Source of the DNA: SYIM01 sp041182885
GTDB taxonomy: Bacteria; Pseudomonadota; Gammaproteobacteria; Burkholderiales; Burkholderiaceae_E
NCBI GenBank assembly: GCA_049423065.1
Contig: JBMSQB010000041.1
Coordinates: 1 to 38,711, forward strand
DNA length: 38,711 bases
Direction of reading: 5' to 3'
How positions within the stretch are numbered: the stretch's first letter is position 1; the number at the start of each line of letters is the position of its first letter. Below are positions 1 to 7,220 of the stretch, in pieces. A program made the position numbers and the translations under genes. The notes beneath the pieces were generated by a model. It was not told the DNA's origin, made no database searches, and was given only the letters and a program-made list of their open reading frames with translations.

Positions 1-416
1 TGCTGCAACCCGCTCGACGCAAATATCGCAAGGAACAGAAGGGCCGCAACAAGGGCCTCGCCACGCGCGGGGCTTCGGTGGCCTTCGGCGATTTCGGCCT
101 GAAGGCCACTGGTCGCGGTCGGCTCACGGCCCGCCAGATCGAAGCTGCCCGTCGTGCCATGACCCGGCACATCAAGCGGGGTGGCCGCGTCTGGATCCGT
201 ATTTTCCCGGACAAGCCGATTTCGAAAAAGCCTGCCGAGGTCCGCATGGGTAACGGCAAGGGCAATCCCGAGTACTACGTTGCCGAGATCCAGCCCGGAA
301 AAGTGCTCTACGAGATGGACGGCGTCAACGAGCAGCTTGCCCGCGAGGCCTTTGCGCTCGCAGCCGCGAAGCTGCCGATCTCCACCACCTTTGTCACGCG
401 GATGGTTGGCGCCTGA
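1..416 (+). CDS. rplP: 50S ribosomal protein L16 (5' end one base short)
   Basis: L16 is a large-subunit protein at the base of the central protuberance, near the A-site tRNA. The window opens on the last two bases of what must be its ATG, so all 137 residues after the initiator Met are present; the full 138 aa is normal for betaproteobacteria. The N-terminal LQPARRKYRKEQKGRNKG stretch, the central GRGRLTARQIEAAR motif and the C-terminal KLPISTTFV motif are clear L16 signatures. It is followed after 26 bases by rpmC, as in the S10 operon, whose upstream part lies outside the window. Identity is certain; only the first base is inferred. Confidence 0.97.
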   Translation, partial: LQPARRKYRKEQKGRNKGLATRGASVAFGDFGLKATGRGRLTARQIEAARRAMTRHIKRGGRVWIRIFPDKPISKKPAEVRMGNGKGNPEYYVAEIQPGKVLYEMDGVNEQLAREAFALAAAKLPISTTFVTRMVGA

Positions 417-442
417 GCGCCCGCCCACCGAAAGGACACGCC

Positions 443-637
443 ATGAAGGCCAAAGACCTACGCGCCAAGGACGACCAGGCGCTCGGCAAGGAACTCGACG
501 AACTGTTGCGTGCTCACTTCAAGCTGCGCATGCAGCACGGCACCCAGCAACTCAATGACAACAGCCAGCTGCGCAAGACCCGGCGCGACATCGCCCGGGT
601 GCGCACGGTGATCAACGAAAGGGCGGCAGCCAAATGA
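443..637 (+). CDS. rpmC: 50S ribosomal protein L29
   Basis: L29 is a small helical hairpin protein near the peptide exit tunnel that helps form the docking site for trigger factor and SRP. The 64-aa product has the family pattern: an N-terminal MKAKDLRAKD helix, a middle LLRAHFKLRMQ segment and the second helix with RRDIARVRTVINER. The start follows an AAAGGA Shine-Dalgarno sequence. Its TGA overlaps the rpsQ ATG by four bases (ATGA), so the two are probably translationally coupled, as expected at the end of an S10 operon. Confidence 0.97.
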   Translation: MKAKDLRAKDDQALGKELDELLRAHFKLRMQHGTQQLNDNSQLRKTRRDIARVRTVINERAAAK

Positions 638-906
638 CCAGCACCGAAACCACCGCTGCCCGCGTCAAGCGTACGCTGACCGGCCGCGTCGTCAGCAACA
701 AGATGCAGAAGACCGTCACCGTGCTGGTCGAACGCAAGGTGAAGCATCCGGTCTACGGAAAATATGTGCTGCGGAGCACGCGTTTTCACGCCCACACCGA
801 AACGCAGATCAGCGAAGGCGCGACGGTGGAAATCCAGGAGAGCCGTCCGCTCTCCCGCACCAAGACCTGGGTGGTGTCGCGCGTGGTGTCCGGCGCCGAA
901 GCCTGA
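634..906 (+). CDS. rpsQ: 30S ribosomal protein S17
   Basis: S17 is an OB-fold protein that binds 16S rRNA early in 30S assembly. The 90-aa product contains the family motif TGRVVSNKMQKTVTVLVERK near residues 16-35, then the conserved HPVYGKYV and the IQESRPLSRTKTW segment near the C-terminus. The start is fixed by the four-base overlap with rpmC. It is the last gene of the S10 operon; a 187-base gap follows, much longer than elsewhere in the cluster, and holds a probable promoter for the spc operon. Confidence 0.97.
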   Translation: MTSTETTAARVKRTLTGRVVSNKMQKTVTVLVERKVKHPVYGKYVLRSTRFHAHTETQISEGATVEIQESRPLSRTKTWVVSRVVSGAEA

Positions 907-916
907 ACCCCGCGAC

Positions 917-945
917 TTGCACAGGTTATTTTTTTCTGTCATGAT
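917..945 (+). promoter_or_regulatory. Probable sigma-70 promoter for the spc operon
   Basis: In the 187-base rpsQ-rplN gap, TTGCAC (917-922) lies 17 bases before CATGAT (940-945), with a T-rich spacer. The -35 box matches consensus in three of six positions and the -10 box in four of six. An internal spc promoter at this boundary is known in E. coli, and position is the main support. The predicted leader before rplN would be about 140 nt. The boxes are imperfect, so the exact site is uncertain. Confidence 0.45.
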
Positions 946-1093
946 GTAAGGCTTTCCCGGTAACACCCAATTGTTGCGGTTCGGCAGGACAAAGCGCTGG
1001 GCACGCAAGGGTGTTGACGGAATTTTTCAAACCCATTCCTCGGGGCCAAGACTGTCCGCTTGCGGTTGAAGCGGTTCAAGTTGGTGAACAGAC

Positions 1094-1462
1094 ATGATTC
1101 AGATGCAGTCGACGCTGGACGTCGCCGACAACACGGGTGCGCGTTCGGTCATGTGTATCAAGGTGCTTGGCGGCTCCAAGCGGCGCTACGCCGGCATTGG
1201 CGACATCATCAAGGTGTCGGTGAAAGACGCCCAGCCCCGCGGTCGCGTGAAGAAGGGCGAAATCTACAACGCGGTGGTGGTCCGCACAGCCAAGGGCGTT
1301 CGTCGTCAGGACGGGTCGCTCGTGCGCTTTGACGGCAATGCCGCGGTGCTTCTCAACGCCAAGCTCGAGCCGATCGGCACGCGCATCTTCGGGCCGGTCA
1401 CGCGTGAACTGCGTACCGAGCGTTTCATGAAGATCGTGTCGCTTGCGCCCGAAGTGCTGTAA
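1094..1462 (+). CDS. rplN: 50S ribosomal protein L14
   Basis: L14 is a five-stranded beta-barrel protein at the subunit interface, contacting 16S rRNA in bridges B5 and B8 and binding the silencing factor RsfS. The product is 122 aa, the standard length, beginning MIQMQSTLDVADNTGAR, which is almost invariant in the family, and ending ERFMKIVSLAPEVL. It is the first gene of the spc operon. A second ATG-like frame starting at 1060 overlaps it but has no ribosomal homology. rplX follows after 18 bases. Confidence 0.98.
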   Translation: MIQMQSTLDVADNTGARSVMCIKVLGGSKRRYAGIGDIIKVSVKDAQPRGRVKKGEIYNAVVVRTAKGVRRQDGSLVRFDGNAAVLLNAKLEPIGTRIFGPVTRELRTERFMKIVSLAPEVL

Positions 1463-1480
1463 GTCTCAGGAGCCACAGCG

Positions 1481-1798
1481 ATGGACAAGATTCGCAAGGG
1501 CGATGAAGTGGTTGTGATCGCCGGACGTGACAAGGGCAAGCGCGGCGTCGTGCTGAGCCGCGTCGACGACAGCCACCTGGTCGTTGAGGGCATCAACCTG
1601 GTGAAAAAGCACCAGCGCCCCAATCCCATGAAGGGCGAAACCGGGGGCATCGTCGACAAGACAATGCCGATCGACCAGTCGAACGTGATGCTGCTCAACC
1701 CGGCCACCGGCAAGGGCGACCGCGTCGGCTTCAAGGTGCTCGAAGACGGACGCAAGGTGCGCGTGTTCCGGTCCAATGGCGAAATGGTCAAGGCCTGA
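1481..1798 (+). CDS. rplX: 50S ribosomal protein L24
   Basis: L24 is an assembly-initiator protein that binds the 5' end of 23S rRNA and sits beside the exit tunnel. The 105-aa product opens with MDKIRKGDEVVVIAGRDKGKRG, the KOW motif, at about residues 5-32, followed by the conserved HQRPNP and GGIVDKTMPI segments. The start has an AGGAG Shine-Dalgarno sequence eight bases upstream. Unlike the usual tight rplX-rplE junction, 146 bases separate it from rplE here. Confidence 0.98.
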   Translation: MDKIRKGDEVVVIAGRDKGKRGVVLSRVDDSHLVVEGINLVKKHQRPNPMKGETGGIVDKTMPIDQSNVMLLNPATGKGDRVGFKVLEDGRKVRVFRSNGEMVKA

Positions 1799-1944
1799 GC
1801 GCTGGCAACGAACTGACAAACCGCACCGGTCAGGTGGTCAGTGATTGCATCGGCGCTGTGGGCGCCGTGTAGCGCGGGCCGCCAGGGCTGGTCAGACCCT
1901 CACCGTTGGCCTCGGGGCTGACGAAGGTCAAAAGGAAAAGATCC
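1799..1944 (+). promoter_or_regulatory. Long rplX-rplE spacer with hairpins, possible leader
   Basis: This 146-base spacer is unusually long for the junction. It contains a perfect 6-bp stem with a 5-nt loop (CGGCGC 1851-1856, GCGCCG 1862-1867). GGTCAG occurs three times (1828-1833, 1836-1841, 1890-1895), and CTGAC at 1813-1817 can pair with any of them. In E. coli, S8 represses the spc operon by binding mRNA at the start of rplE, so a regulatory leader here is plausible. I cannot show a match to the S8 site. No sigma-70 promoter is obvious. Confidence 0.35.
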
Positions 1945-2484
1945 ATGGCACGTTTAAAGCAGTTTTATCGCGAGAAAGTCGTTCCCGACATGATGGCCAA
2001 GTTTGGCTACAAGTCGGTCATGCAGGTGCCCCGCATCGAGAAGATCACGCTCAACATGGGTGTGTCCGAGGCTGTGGGCGACAAGAAGATTCTCGAAAAC
2101 GCCATGGGTGACATGTCGCGCATCGCCGGTCAAAAGCCGGTTTCCACCAAGGCGCGCAAGGCAATCGCCGGCTTCAAGATCCGTGAGGGCTATCCGATCG
2201 GCTGCATGGTGACGCTGCGCGGCGAGCGGATGTTCGAATTTCTTGACCGTCTCGTCACGGTGGCGCTGCCGCGGGTGCGCGACTTCCGTGGGGTGTCGGG
2301 GCGCGCGTTCGATGGCCGGGGCAACTACAACATCGGCGTCAAGGAACAGATCATCTTCCCGGAAATCGAGTACGACAAGGTTGATGCAATCCGGGGCATG
2401 AACATCAGCATCACCACCACCGCTGCAAGCGACGCGGAAGCGAAAGCGCTGCTTGCTGCATTCAAGTTTCCGTTCCGCAACTGA
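1945..2484 (+). CDS. rplE: 50S ribosomal protein L5
   Basis: L5 binds 5S rRNA and forms part of the central protuberance, touching P-site tRNA. The 179-aa product begins MARLKQFYREKVVPDMMAKFG and shows the family segments RIEKITLNMGV, KPVSTKARKAIAGFKIREG and the C-terminal ITTTAASDAEAKALLAAF. An in-frame alternative start at 1906 would add 13 residues not found in the family; the ATG at 1945 follows AAAAGGAAAAG and gives the standard length, so it is preferred. Confidence 0.97.
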   Translation: MARLKQFYREKVVPDMMAKFGYKSVMQVPRIEKITLNMGVSEAVGDKKILENAMGDMSRIAGQKPVSTKARKAIAGFKIREGYPIGCMVTLRGERMFEFLDRLVTVALPRVRDFRGVSGRAFDGRGNYNIGVKEQIIFPEIEYDKVDAIRGMNISITTTAASDAEAKALLAAFKFPFRN

Positions 2485-2511
2485 TTCCCTGCGATCCACA
2501 GGACGACTACA

Positions 2512-2817
2512 GTGGCCAAACTTTCCCTGATCAACCGCGACATCAAGCGGCAGGCACTCGTCAAGAAATACGCACCCAAGCGCCAGGCGCTGGAGGCGAT
2601 CATCAATGACCAGTCCCGATCCGAAGAAGAGCGTTTCCAGGCGCGGCTCAAGCTTCAGGCGCTGCCGCGCAATGCCAACCCGACCCGACTGCGCAACCGC
2701 TGCGAGGTCACTGGTCGGCCGCGTGGCACCTACCGCAAATTCGGCCTCGGGCGCATCAAGCTGCGCGAGTCCGCAATGCGCGGCGAGATCCCCGGGCTGG
2801 TCAAGGCCAGCTGGTAA
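2512..2817 (+). CDS. rpsN: 30S ribosomal protein S14 (zinc-free type)
   Basis: S14 belongs to the head of the 30S subunit and assembles late with S3 and S10. The 101-aa product is the long, C-minus form: it has only one cysteine (in RNRCEVTGR) and lacks the paired CxxC zinc motifs of short S14. The C-terminal GRPRGTYRKFGLGRIKLRE signature is clear. It begins with GTG, after an AGGA element about nine bases upstream. Because L36 in this window is the zinc-binding type, the cluster mixes one zinc-free and one zinc-type protein. Confidence 0.97.
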   Translation: MAKLSLINRDIKRQALVKKYAPKRQALEAIINDQSRSEEERFQARLKLQALPRNANPTRLRNRCEVTGRPRGTYRKFGLGRIKLRESAMRGEIPGLVKASW

Positions 2818-2847
2818 GCGACGGCCCGAACAAGAGGAAATCCAATC

Positions 2848-3243
2848 ATGAGCATGAGCGATCCGATCGCCGACATGTTCACCCGCATCCGTAATGGACA
2901 GCGTGTGGAAAAAGAGTCGGTGACGATGCCCTCGTCAAAGCTGAAGGTGGCCATTGCGCGCCTGCTGCAGGATGAAGGCTATATCGACGGCTTTCAGGTT
3001 CGCGCCGAGGGTGCCAAGGCCGAGCTTGAAGTGCGCCTCAAATACTACGCGGGCCGGCCGGTCATCGACCGTCTGGAGCGCGTGTCCCGCCCCGGGCTGC
3101 GCGTCTATCGCGGCCGCCACGCGTTGCCACCGGTCATGAATGGCCTGGGTATCGCGATCGTTACCACGCCGCGCGGTCTGATGACCGACCGCCACGCGCG
3201 GGCAAGCGGTGTCGGTGGCGAAGTCATTGCCTACGTCGCCTAA
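2848..3243 (+). CDS. rpsH: 30S ribosomal protein S8
   Basis: S8 binds helix 21 of 16S rRNA and is a primary 30S assembly protein; in E. coli it is also the translational repressor of the spc operon. The product is 131 aa, the usual length, starting MSMSDPIADMFTRIRNGQ and ending with the conserved GIAIVTTPRGLMTDRHAR and GGEVIAYVA. An AAGAGGAAA element precedes the ATG. If this operon is autoregulated as in E. coli, S8 is the expected effector acting at the leader before rplE; that is inference. Confidence 0.97.
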   Translation: MSMSDPIADMFTRIRNGQRVEKESVTMPSSKLKVAIARLLQDEGYIDGFQVRAEGAKAELEVRLKYYAGRPVIDRLERVSRPGLRVYRGRHALPPVMNGLGIAIVTTPRGLMTDRHARASGVGGEVIAYVA

Positions 3244-3252
3244 GGAGCTCGC

Positions 3253-3786
3253 ATGTCACGTGTAGCACGCATGCCGGTCCCGGTGCCCAAAGGCGTCGAG
3301 ATCAACCTGGCCGCCGAACTGATTTCGGTCAAGGGTCCGCTTGGCACGCTCAACCAGCGCGTCAACCCCAAGGTGCGCATCACCCGCGAGGGCGACGAGC
3401 TGCGCTTTGCCGCGGCCGACGAGTCTCGCGAGGCGTCGGCGTTGAGCGGCACCTTCCGCGCGCTGGTCTCGAACATGGTTACCGGTGTCACCAAGGGCTT
3501 CGAGCGCAAGCTTGCGCTCGTGGGCACGGGTTACAGGGCTCAGGCGCAGGGCACCAATCTCAACCTTTCGCTGGGTTTCTCGCATCCGGTCGTCTATCGG
3601 CTGCCCGAGGGTGTCAAGGCCGAAACGCCTACGCAAACCGAGATCCTCATCAAGGGCAGCGACCGCCAGAAGGTCGGTCAGGTGGCAGCCGAAATTCGCG
3701 GATACAAGCCGCCTGAGCCGTACAAGGGCAAAGGTGTGCGCTACTCCGACGAAACGGTGGCTCTCAAAGAAGTCAAGAAGAAATAA
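3253..3786 (+). CDS. rplF: 50S ribosomal protein L6
   Basis: L6 sits near the sarcin-ricin loop and the factor-binding site of the 50S subunit. The 177-aa product has two similar alpha/beta domains: the first about residues 1-80 (with MSRVARMPVPVPKGVEI), the second about 85-177 with the family signature GYKPPEPYKGKGVRY near residues 150-165. It starts nine bases after rpsH, behind AAGGAG. Nothing unusual is visible. Confidence 0.97.
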   Translation: MSRVARMPVPVPKGVEINLAAELISVKGPLGTLNQRVNPKVRITREGDELRFAAADESREASALSGTFRALVSNMVTGVTKGFERKLALVGTGYRAQAQGTNLNLSLGFSHPVVYRLPEGVKAETPTQTEILIKGSDRQKVGQVAAEIRGYKPPEPYKGKGVRYSDETVALKEVKKK

Positions 3787-3816
3787 CGCGTCCACGCATC
3801 ACGCGAGGAAACCAAC

Positions 3817-4182
3817 ATGGACAAGAACGTCGCCCGCCTGCGCCGCGCCCGTCAGACGCGGCTCAAGATCCGCGAGTTGCGGGCCAACCGCCTCACGGTC
3901 CACCGCAGCAATCTGCACATTTACGCCAACATCACCGACGCCGATGGCGCGAAGGTGCTGGTGTCAGCGTCCTCGCTGGAGGCGGATGTGCGGGCGCAGC
4001 TGGGTGGTCAGTCTGGCCGCGGTGGCAACACCGGCGCTGCAGCAGTGGTTGGCAAACGGCTCGCCGAGAAGGCGCTCGCTGCAGGTATCGATACCGTCGC
4101 ATTCGACCGCGGAGGCTTTCGCTTCCATGGCCGAGTCAAGGCGCTCGCTGAAGCCGCCCGCGAGGCGGGTCTGAAGTTCTGA
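3817..4182 (+). CDS. rplR: 50S ribosomal protein L18
   Basis: L18 binds 5S rRNA together with L5 and L25 in the central protuberance. The product is 121 aa with a basic N-terminus (LRRARQTRLKIREL, about residues 6-20), the RLTVHRSNLHIYANI strand and the C-terminal FDRGGFRFHGRVKALAEAAREAGL, all typical. An ACGCGAGGAAACC element gives the Shine-Dalgarno sequence seven bases before the ATG. Order rplF-rplR-rpsE is the standard spc order. Confidence 0.97.
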   Translation: MDKNVARLRRARQTRLKIRELRANRLTVHRSNLHIYANITDADGAKVLVSASSLEADVRAQLGGQSGRGGNTGAAAVVGKRLAEKALAAGIDTVAFDRGGFRFHGRVKALAEAAREAGLKF

Positions 4183-4216
4183 TCGCCGCGACATCGGCGA
4201 CCCAACAGGATTCGAC

Positions 4217-4735
4217 ATGGCAAAGATTCAGGCAAAAGTCGGCGCAGAAGATCGGGATGACGGTCTTCGCGAAAAAATGATCGCGGTCAACCGCGTGACC
4301 AAGGTTGTGAAGGGCGGCCGCATTCTCGGCTTCGCTGCGCTCACGGTGGTGGGTGATGGCGATGGCCGCATCGGCATGGGCAAGGGAAAGTCGCGAGAGG
4401 TTCCGGTTGCCGTGCAGAAGGCCATGGACGAAGCGCGCCGCAAGATGATCAAGTTCCCCCTGAAGGGCGGCACGATCCATCACGCCGTTGAGGGTCGCTG
4501 GGGTGCAGCGTCGGTCATGCTTGCGCCCGCGCCCGAGGGCACCGGCATCATTGCAGGCGGTCCGATGCGCGCGGTGTTCGAAGTCCTGGGTGTCACCAAC
4601 GTGGTTGCGAAGAGCCACGGTTCGAGCAATCCCTACAACATGGTTCGCGCGACGCTCAATGCGCTCGGTCGGTTGCACACGCCGTCCGAGATCGCAGCCA
4701 AGCGCGGCAAGTCCGTCGAGGAACTGTTCGCGTAA
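4217..4735 (+). CDS. rpsE: 30S ribosomal protein S5
   Basis: S5 lies at the mRNA entry side of the 30S subunit, is involved in decoding fidelity and helps unwind mRNA. The 172-aa product has the double-stranded RNA-binding-like N-terminal domain (LREKMIAVNRVTKVVKGGRILGF, about residues 16-38, then GKGKSREVPVAV) and the C-terminal ribosomal S5 fold with GSSNPYNMVRATLNAL. Length and motifs are standard. It is 34 bases downstream of rplR and 17 bases before rpmD. Confidence 0.97.
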   Translation: MAKIQAKVGAEDRDDGLREKMIAVNRVTKVVKGGRILGFAALTVVGDGDGRIGMGKGKSREVPVAVQKAMDEARRKMIKFPLKGGTIHHAVEGRWGAASVMLAPAPEGTGIIAGGPMRAVFEVLGVTNVVAKSHGSSNPYNMVRATLNALGRLHTPSEIAAKRGKSVEELFA

Positions 4736-4752
4736 GCGGGCGGAGATCACCC

Positions 4753-4935
4753 ATGAGCGACAAGCCCACCATCAAGGTCACACTGGTCCGCAGTCCGGCC
4801 GGCACGCGCGAATCGCACCGCGCCACGGTCCGCGGCCTCGGTCTGCGCAAGATCCGGCAGAGCCGCGTGCTCGAAGACACGCCGGCAGTGCGCGGCATGA
4901 TCAACAAGGTCTCCTACCTGGTACGGGTGGGCTGA
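4753..4935 (+). CDS. rpmD: 50S ribosomal protein L30
   Basis: L30 is a small 50S protein absent from some bacterial lineages. The 60-aa product has the canonical pattern IKVTLVRSPAGTRESHRATVRGL, with the two-strand, two-helix fold, followed by RKIRQSRVLEDTPAVRGMINKV. A GGAGAT element precedes the ATG by six bases. It sits in the normal place between rpsE and rplO. Confidence 0.96.
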   Translation: MSDKPTIKVTLVRSPAGTRESHRATVRGLGLRKIRQSRVLEDTPAVRGMINKVSYLVRVG

Positions 4936-4961
4936 ACCGCGTCACCTGTTTCGGAGTCAGC

Positions 4962-5393
4962 ATGAAACTCAACGACATGAAGCCCGCCGAGGGCGCCAAG
5001 CACCCGCGCAAGCGCGTCGGGCGGGGCATCGGTTCCGGTCTGGGCAAAACCGCCGGACGGGGGCACAAGGGGCAGAAGTCACGCTCGGGTGGTTTCCACA
5101 AGGTGGGTTTTGAAGGCGGTCAAATGCCGCTTCAGCGCCGGCTGCCCAAGCGCGGCTTTGTCTCGCTGTCTGCGGGCGACTGCGCCGAGGTACGGCTGTC
5201 CGACCTGCAGCGTCTCGAGGCGGCCGAGGTCGATCTTCTGGTCCTGAAGGCAGCCGGTGTGGTGCCCCACCTGGCCACCTCGGCCAAGGTCATCCTGTCG
5301 GGCGCCATCGCGAAGGCGGTCACACTCAAGGGTATTGGCGTGACCCAGGGTGCGCGCGCGGCAATTGAGGCCGCTGGCGGCTCGATCGCCTGA
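4962..5393 (+). CDS. rplO: 50S ribosomal protein L15
   Basis: L15 is a late-assembly 50S protein with a long basic N-terminal extension reaching into 23S rRNA. The 143-aa product begins MKLNDMKPAEGAKH, continues with the Gly/Arg/Lys-rich RVGRGIGSGLGKTAGRGHKG region (about residues 18-37) and the conserved GFEGGQMPLQRRLPKRGF. The ATG at 4962 follows TCGGAG; upstream in-frame codons back to 4488 belong to an open frame across rpsE and rpmD and have no L15 similarity. secY follows after 55 bases. Confidence 0.97.
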   Translation: MKLNDMKPAEGAKHPRKRVGRGIGSGLGKTAGRGHKGQKSRSGGFHKVGFEGGQMPLQRRLPKRGFVSLSAGDCAEVRLSDLQRLEAAEVDLLVLKAAGVVPHLATSAKVILSGAIAKAVTLKGIGVTQGARAAIEAAGGSIA

Positions 5394-5448
5394 GCCAGCC
5401 TCCAACCCCCATACCGACCTTCAACCGGGCAAACGGACAACTCTCCTC

Positions 5449-6777
5449 GTGGCCACCTCCACCGCGGCAGCGCTCAAAGCAGGACGATCAGGCGACTTGA
5501 AACGTCGCCTGTGGTTTCTTGTTTTCGCGCTGATCGTTTATCGGCTGGGTGCGCACATTCCGGTGCCGGGCATCGACCCGGACGAGCTCGCGGCGATTTT
5601 CCAGCGGGAGCAGGGTGGCATTCTCGCCATGTTCAACCTGTTCTCCGGGGGCGCGCTGTCGCGGTTCACGGTGTTCGCGCTGGGGATCATGCCCTACATC
5701 TCCGCTTCCATCATCATGCAGTTGCTCACGGTGGTGGTTCCCTGGCTCGAGGCCAAGAAAAAGGAAGGCGAGGCGGGGCGGCGCGAAATCACCAAGTACA
5801 CGCGCTGGTTCACCGTTGCGCTTGCCACGTTTCAGGCAATCGGAATTGCCGTGGCGCTGGAATCGCAACCCGGGCTGGTGATTGACCCGGGCCTCATGTT
5901 CCGCTTCACCGCAGTGGTGTCGCTGGTCACCGGCACCATGTTCCTGATGTGGCTCGGCGAACAGATTACCGAGCGCGGTCTGGGCAACGGCATTTCCATC
6001 ATCATTTTCGCGGGCATTGCGGCGGGTCTGCCGAGCGCCATCGCCGGCATGGGCGAGCTGGTTCGCACCGGTGCCATGAATCCGCTGGTGTCGCTCCTGA
6101 TCATCGCGCTGGTGGTTCTGGTGACAGCCGCGGTGGTGTTCGTTGAACGGGGCCAGCGCAAGATCACGGTCAATTACGCCAAGCGCCAGGTGGGCAACCG
6201 GGTGTATGGCGGTCAAAGCTCGCATCTGCCGCTGAAGCTCAACATGTCCGGCGTGATTCCGCCGATCTTCGCCTCGTCCATCATTCTCTTTCCGGCCACC
6301 ATCGCGCAGTGGTTCACGGCAGGCGACACCGACAGCGCAATTGTCCGCGTGATCAAAGACCTCGCGGCGACGCTTTCGCCAGGCCAGCCTGTCTACATTC
6401 TGCTGTATGCGCTTGCCATCATTTTCTTCTGCTTCTTCTACACCGCGCTGGTCTTCAACAGCCGGGAAACCGCCGAGAACCTCAAGAAAAGCGGCGCGCT
6501 GGTGCCCGGTATCCGTCCAGGCGAGCAAACTGCCCGCTACATCGACAAGATCCTGATGCGGCTCACGCTCGCAGGCGCCGTCTACATCACCGCGGTGTGT
6601 CTGTTGCCGGAGTTTCTGGTGCTCAAGTGGAATGTGCCGTTTTACTTCGGTGGCACGTCGCTTCTCATCATTGTGGTGGTCACCATGGATTTCATGGCAC
6701 AGGTGCAGGCGTACCTGATGTCACACCAATACGAAAGCCTTCTGCGCAAGTCTGGCGCGAAGGGCATGGGGTTGTAA
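5449..6777 (+). CDS. secY: Protein translocase subunit SecY
   Basis: SecY is the ten-helix channel of the Sec translocon in the inner membrane; with SecE and SecG it passes or inserts nascent proteins pushed by SecA or the ribosome. The predicted 442-aa product (E. coli 443) shows helix 1 at about residues 18-38 (RRLWFLVFALIVYRLGAHIPVPG), the plug-region FNLFSGGALSRFTVFALGIMPYISASI, and the C-terminal RKSGAKGMGL. I chose the GTG at 5449 because the product then matches family length; the open frame continues upstream into rplO to 5350 but those residues are unlike SecY. The Shine-Dalgarno sequence is weak (ACGGAC). Confidence 0.95.
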   Translation: MATSTAAALKAGRSGDLKRRLWFLVFALIVYRLGAHIPVPGIDPDELAAIFQREQGGILAMFNLFSGGALSRFTVFALGIMPYISASIIMQLLTVVVPWLEAKKKEGEAGRREITKYTRWFTVALATFQAIGIAVALESQPGLVIDPGLMFRFTAVVSLVTGTMFLMWLGEQITERGLGNGISIIIFAGIAAGLPSAIAGMGELVRTGAMNPLVSLLIIALVVLVTAAVVFVERGQRKITVNYAKRQVGNRVYGGQSSHLPLKLNMSGVIPPIFASSIILFPATIAQWFTAGDTDSAIVRVIKDLAATLSPGQPVYILLYALAIIFFCFFYTALVFNSRETAENLKKSGALVPGIRPGEQTARYIDKILMRLTLAGAVYITAVCLLPEFLVLKWNVPFYFGGTSLLIIVVVTMDFMAQVQAYLMSHQYESLLRKSGAKGMGL

Positions 6778-6779
6778 GC

Positions 6780-6802
6780 CGCCCCACAGGGCGTCGGTTT
6801 TT
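6780..6802 (+). terminator. Weak hairpin with T run after secY, possible attenuator
   Basis: Three bases after the secY stop, CGCCC (6780-6784) and GGGCG (6789-6793) form a 5-bp stem with a CACA loop. Four bases later comes a run of five T (6798-6802). This resembles a weak intrinsic terminator and could reduce read-through into infA. The stem is short and the T run is displaced, so it may have no effect. Confidence 0.3.
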
Positions 6803-6834
6803 AATGAAGCAGAACAGGTAACAAACGAGGGTTG

Positions 6835-7053
6835 ATGGCCAAGGAAGATGTCATTCAGATGCAGGGGGAGGTGGTCGAGAACCTGCCCAACGCGACCTTT
6901 CGGGTCAAGCTTGAAAACGGTCACGTGGTGCTCGGCCATATCTCGGGAAAGATGCGGATGCACTACATCCGTATCCTTCCCGGCGACAAGGTGACGGTTG
7001 AACTCACACCCTATGACCTGTCGCGTGCCCGCATCGTATTCCGCGCCAAATGA
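6835..7053 (+). CDS. infA: Translation initiation factor IF-1
   Basis: IF-1 is an OB-fold (S1-like) protein that occupies the 30S A site during initiation and assists IF-2 and IF-3. The 72-aa product starts MAKEDVIQMQGEVVENLPN and has the conserved FRVKLENGHVVLGHISGKMR strands and the C-terminal YDLSRARIVFRAK. A TTG immediately upstream (6832) is in frame, but the ATG at 6835 gives the family length, with GAGGG just before it. Placement between secY and rpmJ is typical of Burkholderiales. Confidence 0.96.
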   Translation: MAKEDVIQMQGEVVENLPNATFRVKLENGHVVLGHISGKMRMHYIRILPGDKVTVELTPYDLSRARIVFRAK

Positions 7054-7093
7054 CATGGCCCCACGGCCGACTGAACGAAACTCGAGGTGAATC

Positions 7094-7207
7094 ATGAAGG
7101 TAATGGCATCCGTCAAGAAGATCTGCCGCAAGTGCAAGGTCATCAAACGCAACGGCGTCGTTCGCGTGATCTGCAGCGATCCGCGTCATAAGCAACGTCA
7201 GGGTTGA
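7094..7207 (+). CDS. rpmJ: 50S ribosomal protein L36 (zinc type)
   Basis: L36 is the smallest 50S protein and stabilises 23S rRNA near the factor-binding region. I translated a 37-aa product from the ATG at 7094: MKVMASVKKICRKCKVIKR and on to RHKQRQG. Cys11, Cys14, Cys27 and His32 form the complete zinc-binding set, so this is the C-plus form that cells may swap for a zinc-free copy when zinc is scarce. GAGGTG lies six bases upstream. The gene is only 114 bases and easily missed. Confidence 0.95.
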   Translation: MKVMASVKKICRKCKVIKRNGVVRVICSDPRHKQRQG

Positions 7208-7220
7208 GAGGAAACATCCC

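Noticed and set aside
1014..1042. TTGACG as the -35 box of a second rplN promoter
   Set aside because: TTGACG (1014-1019) is a good -35 match, but the hexamer 17 bases on is TCCTCG, far from a -10 box.
5488..6528. 346-codon open frame on the - strand across secY
   Set aside because: It is antisense to an unmistakable SecY. Its translation is a His/Arg/Asp/Glu-rich string without any fold or family motif, as expected from codon bias in GC-rich DNA.
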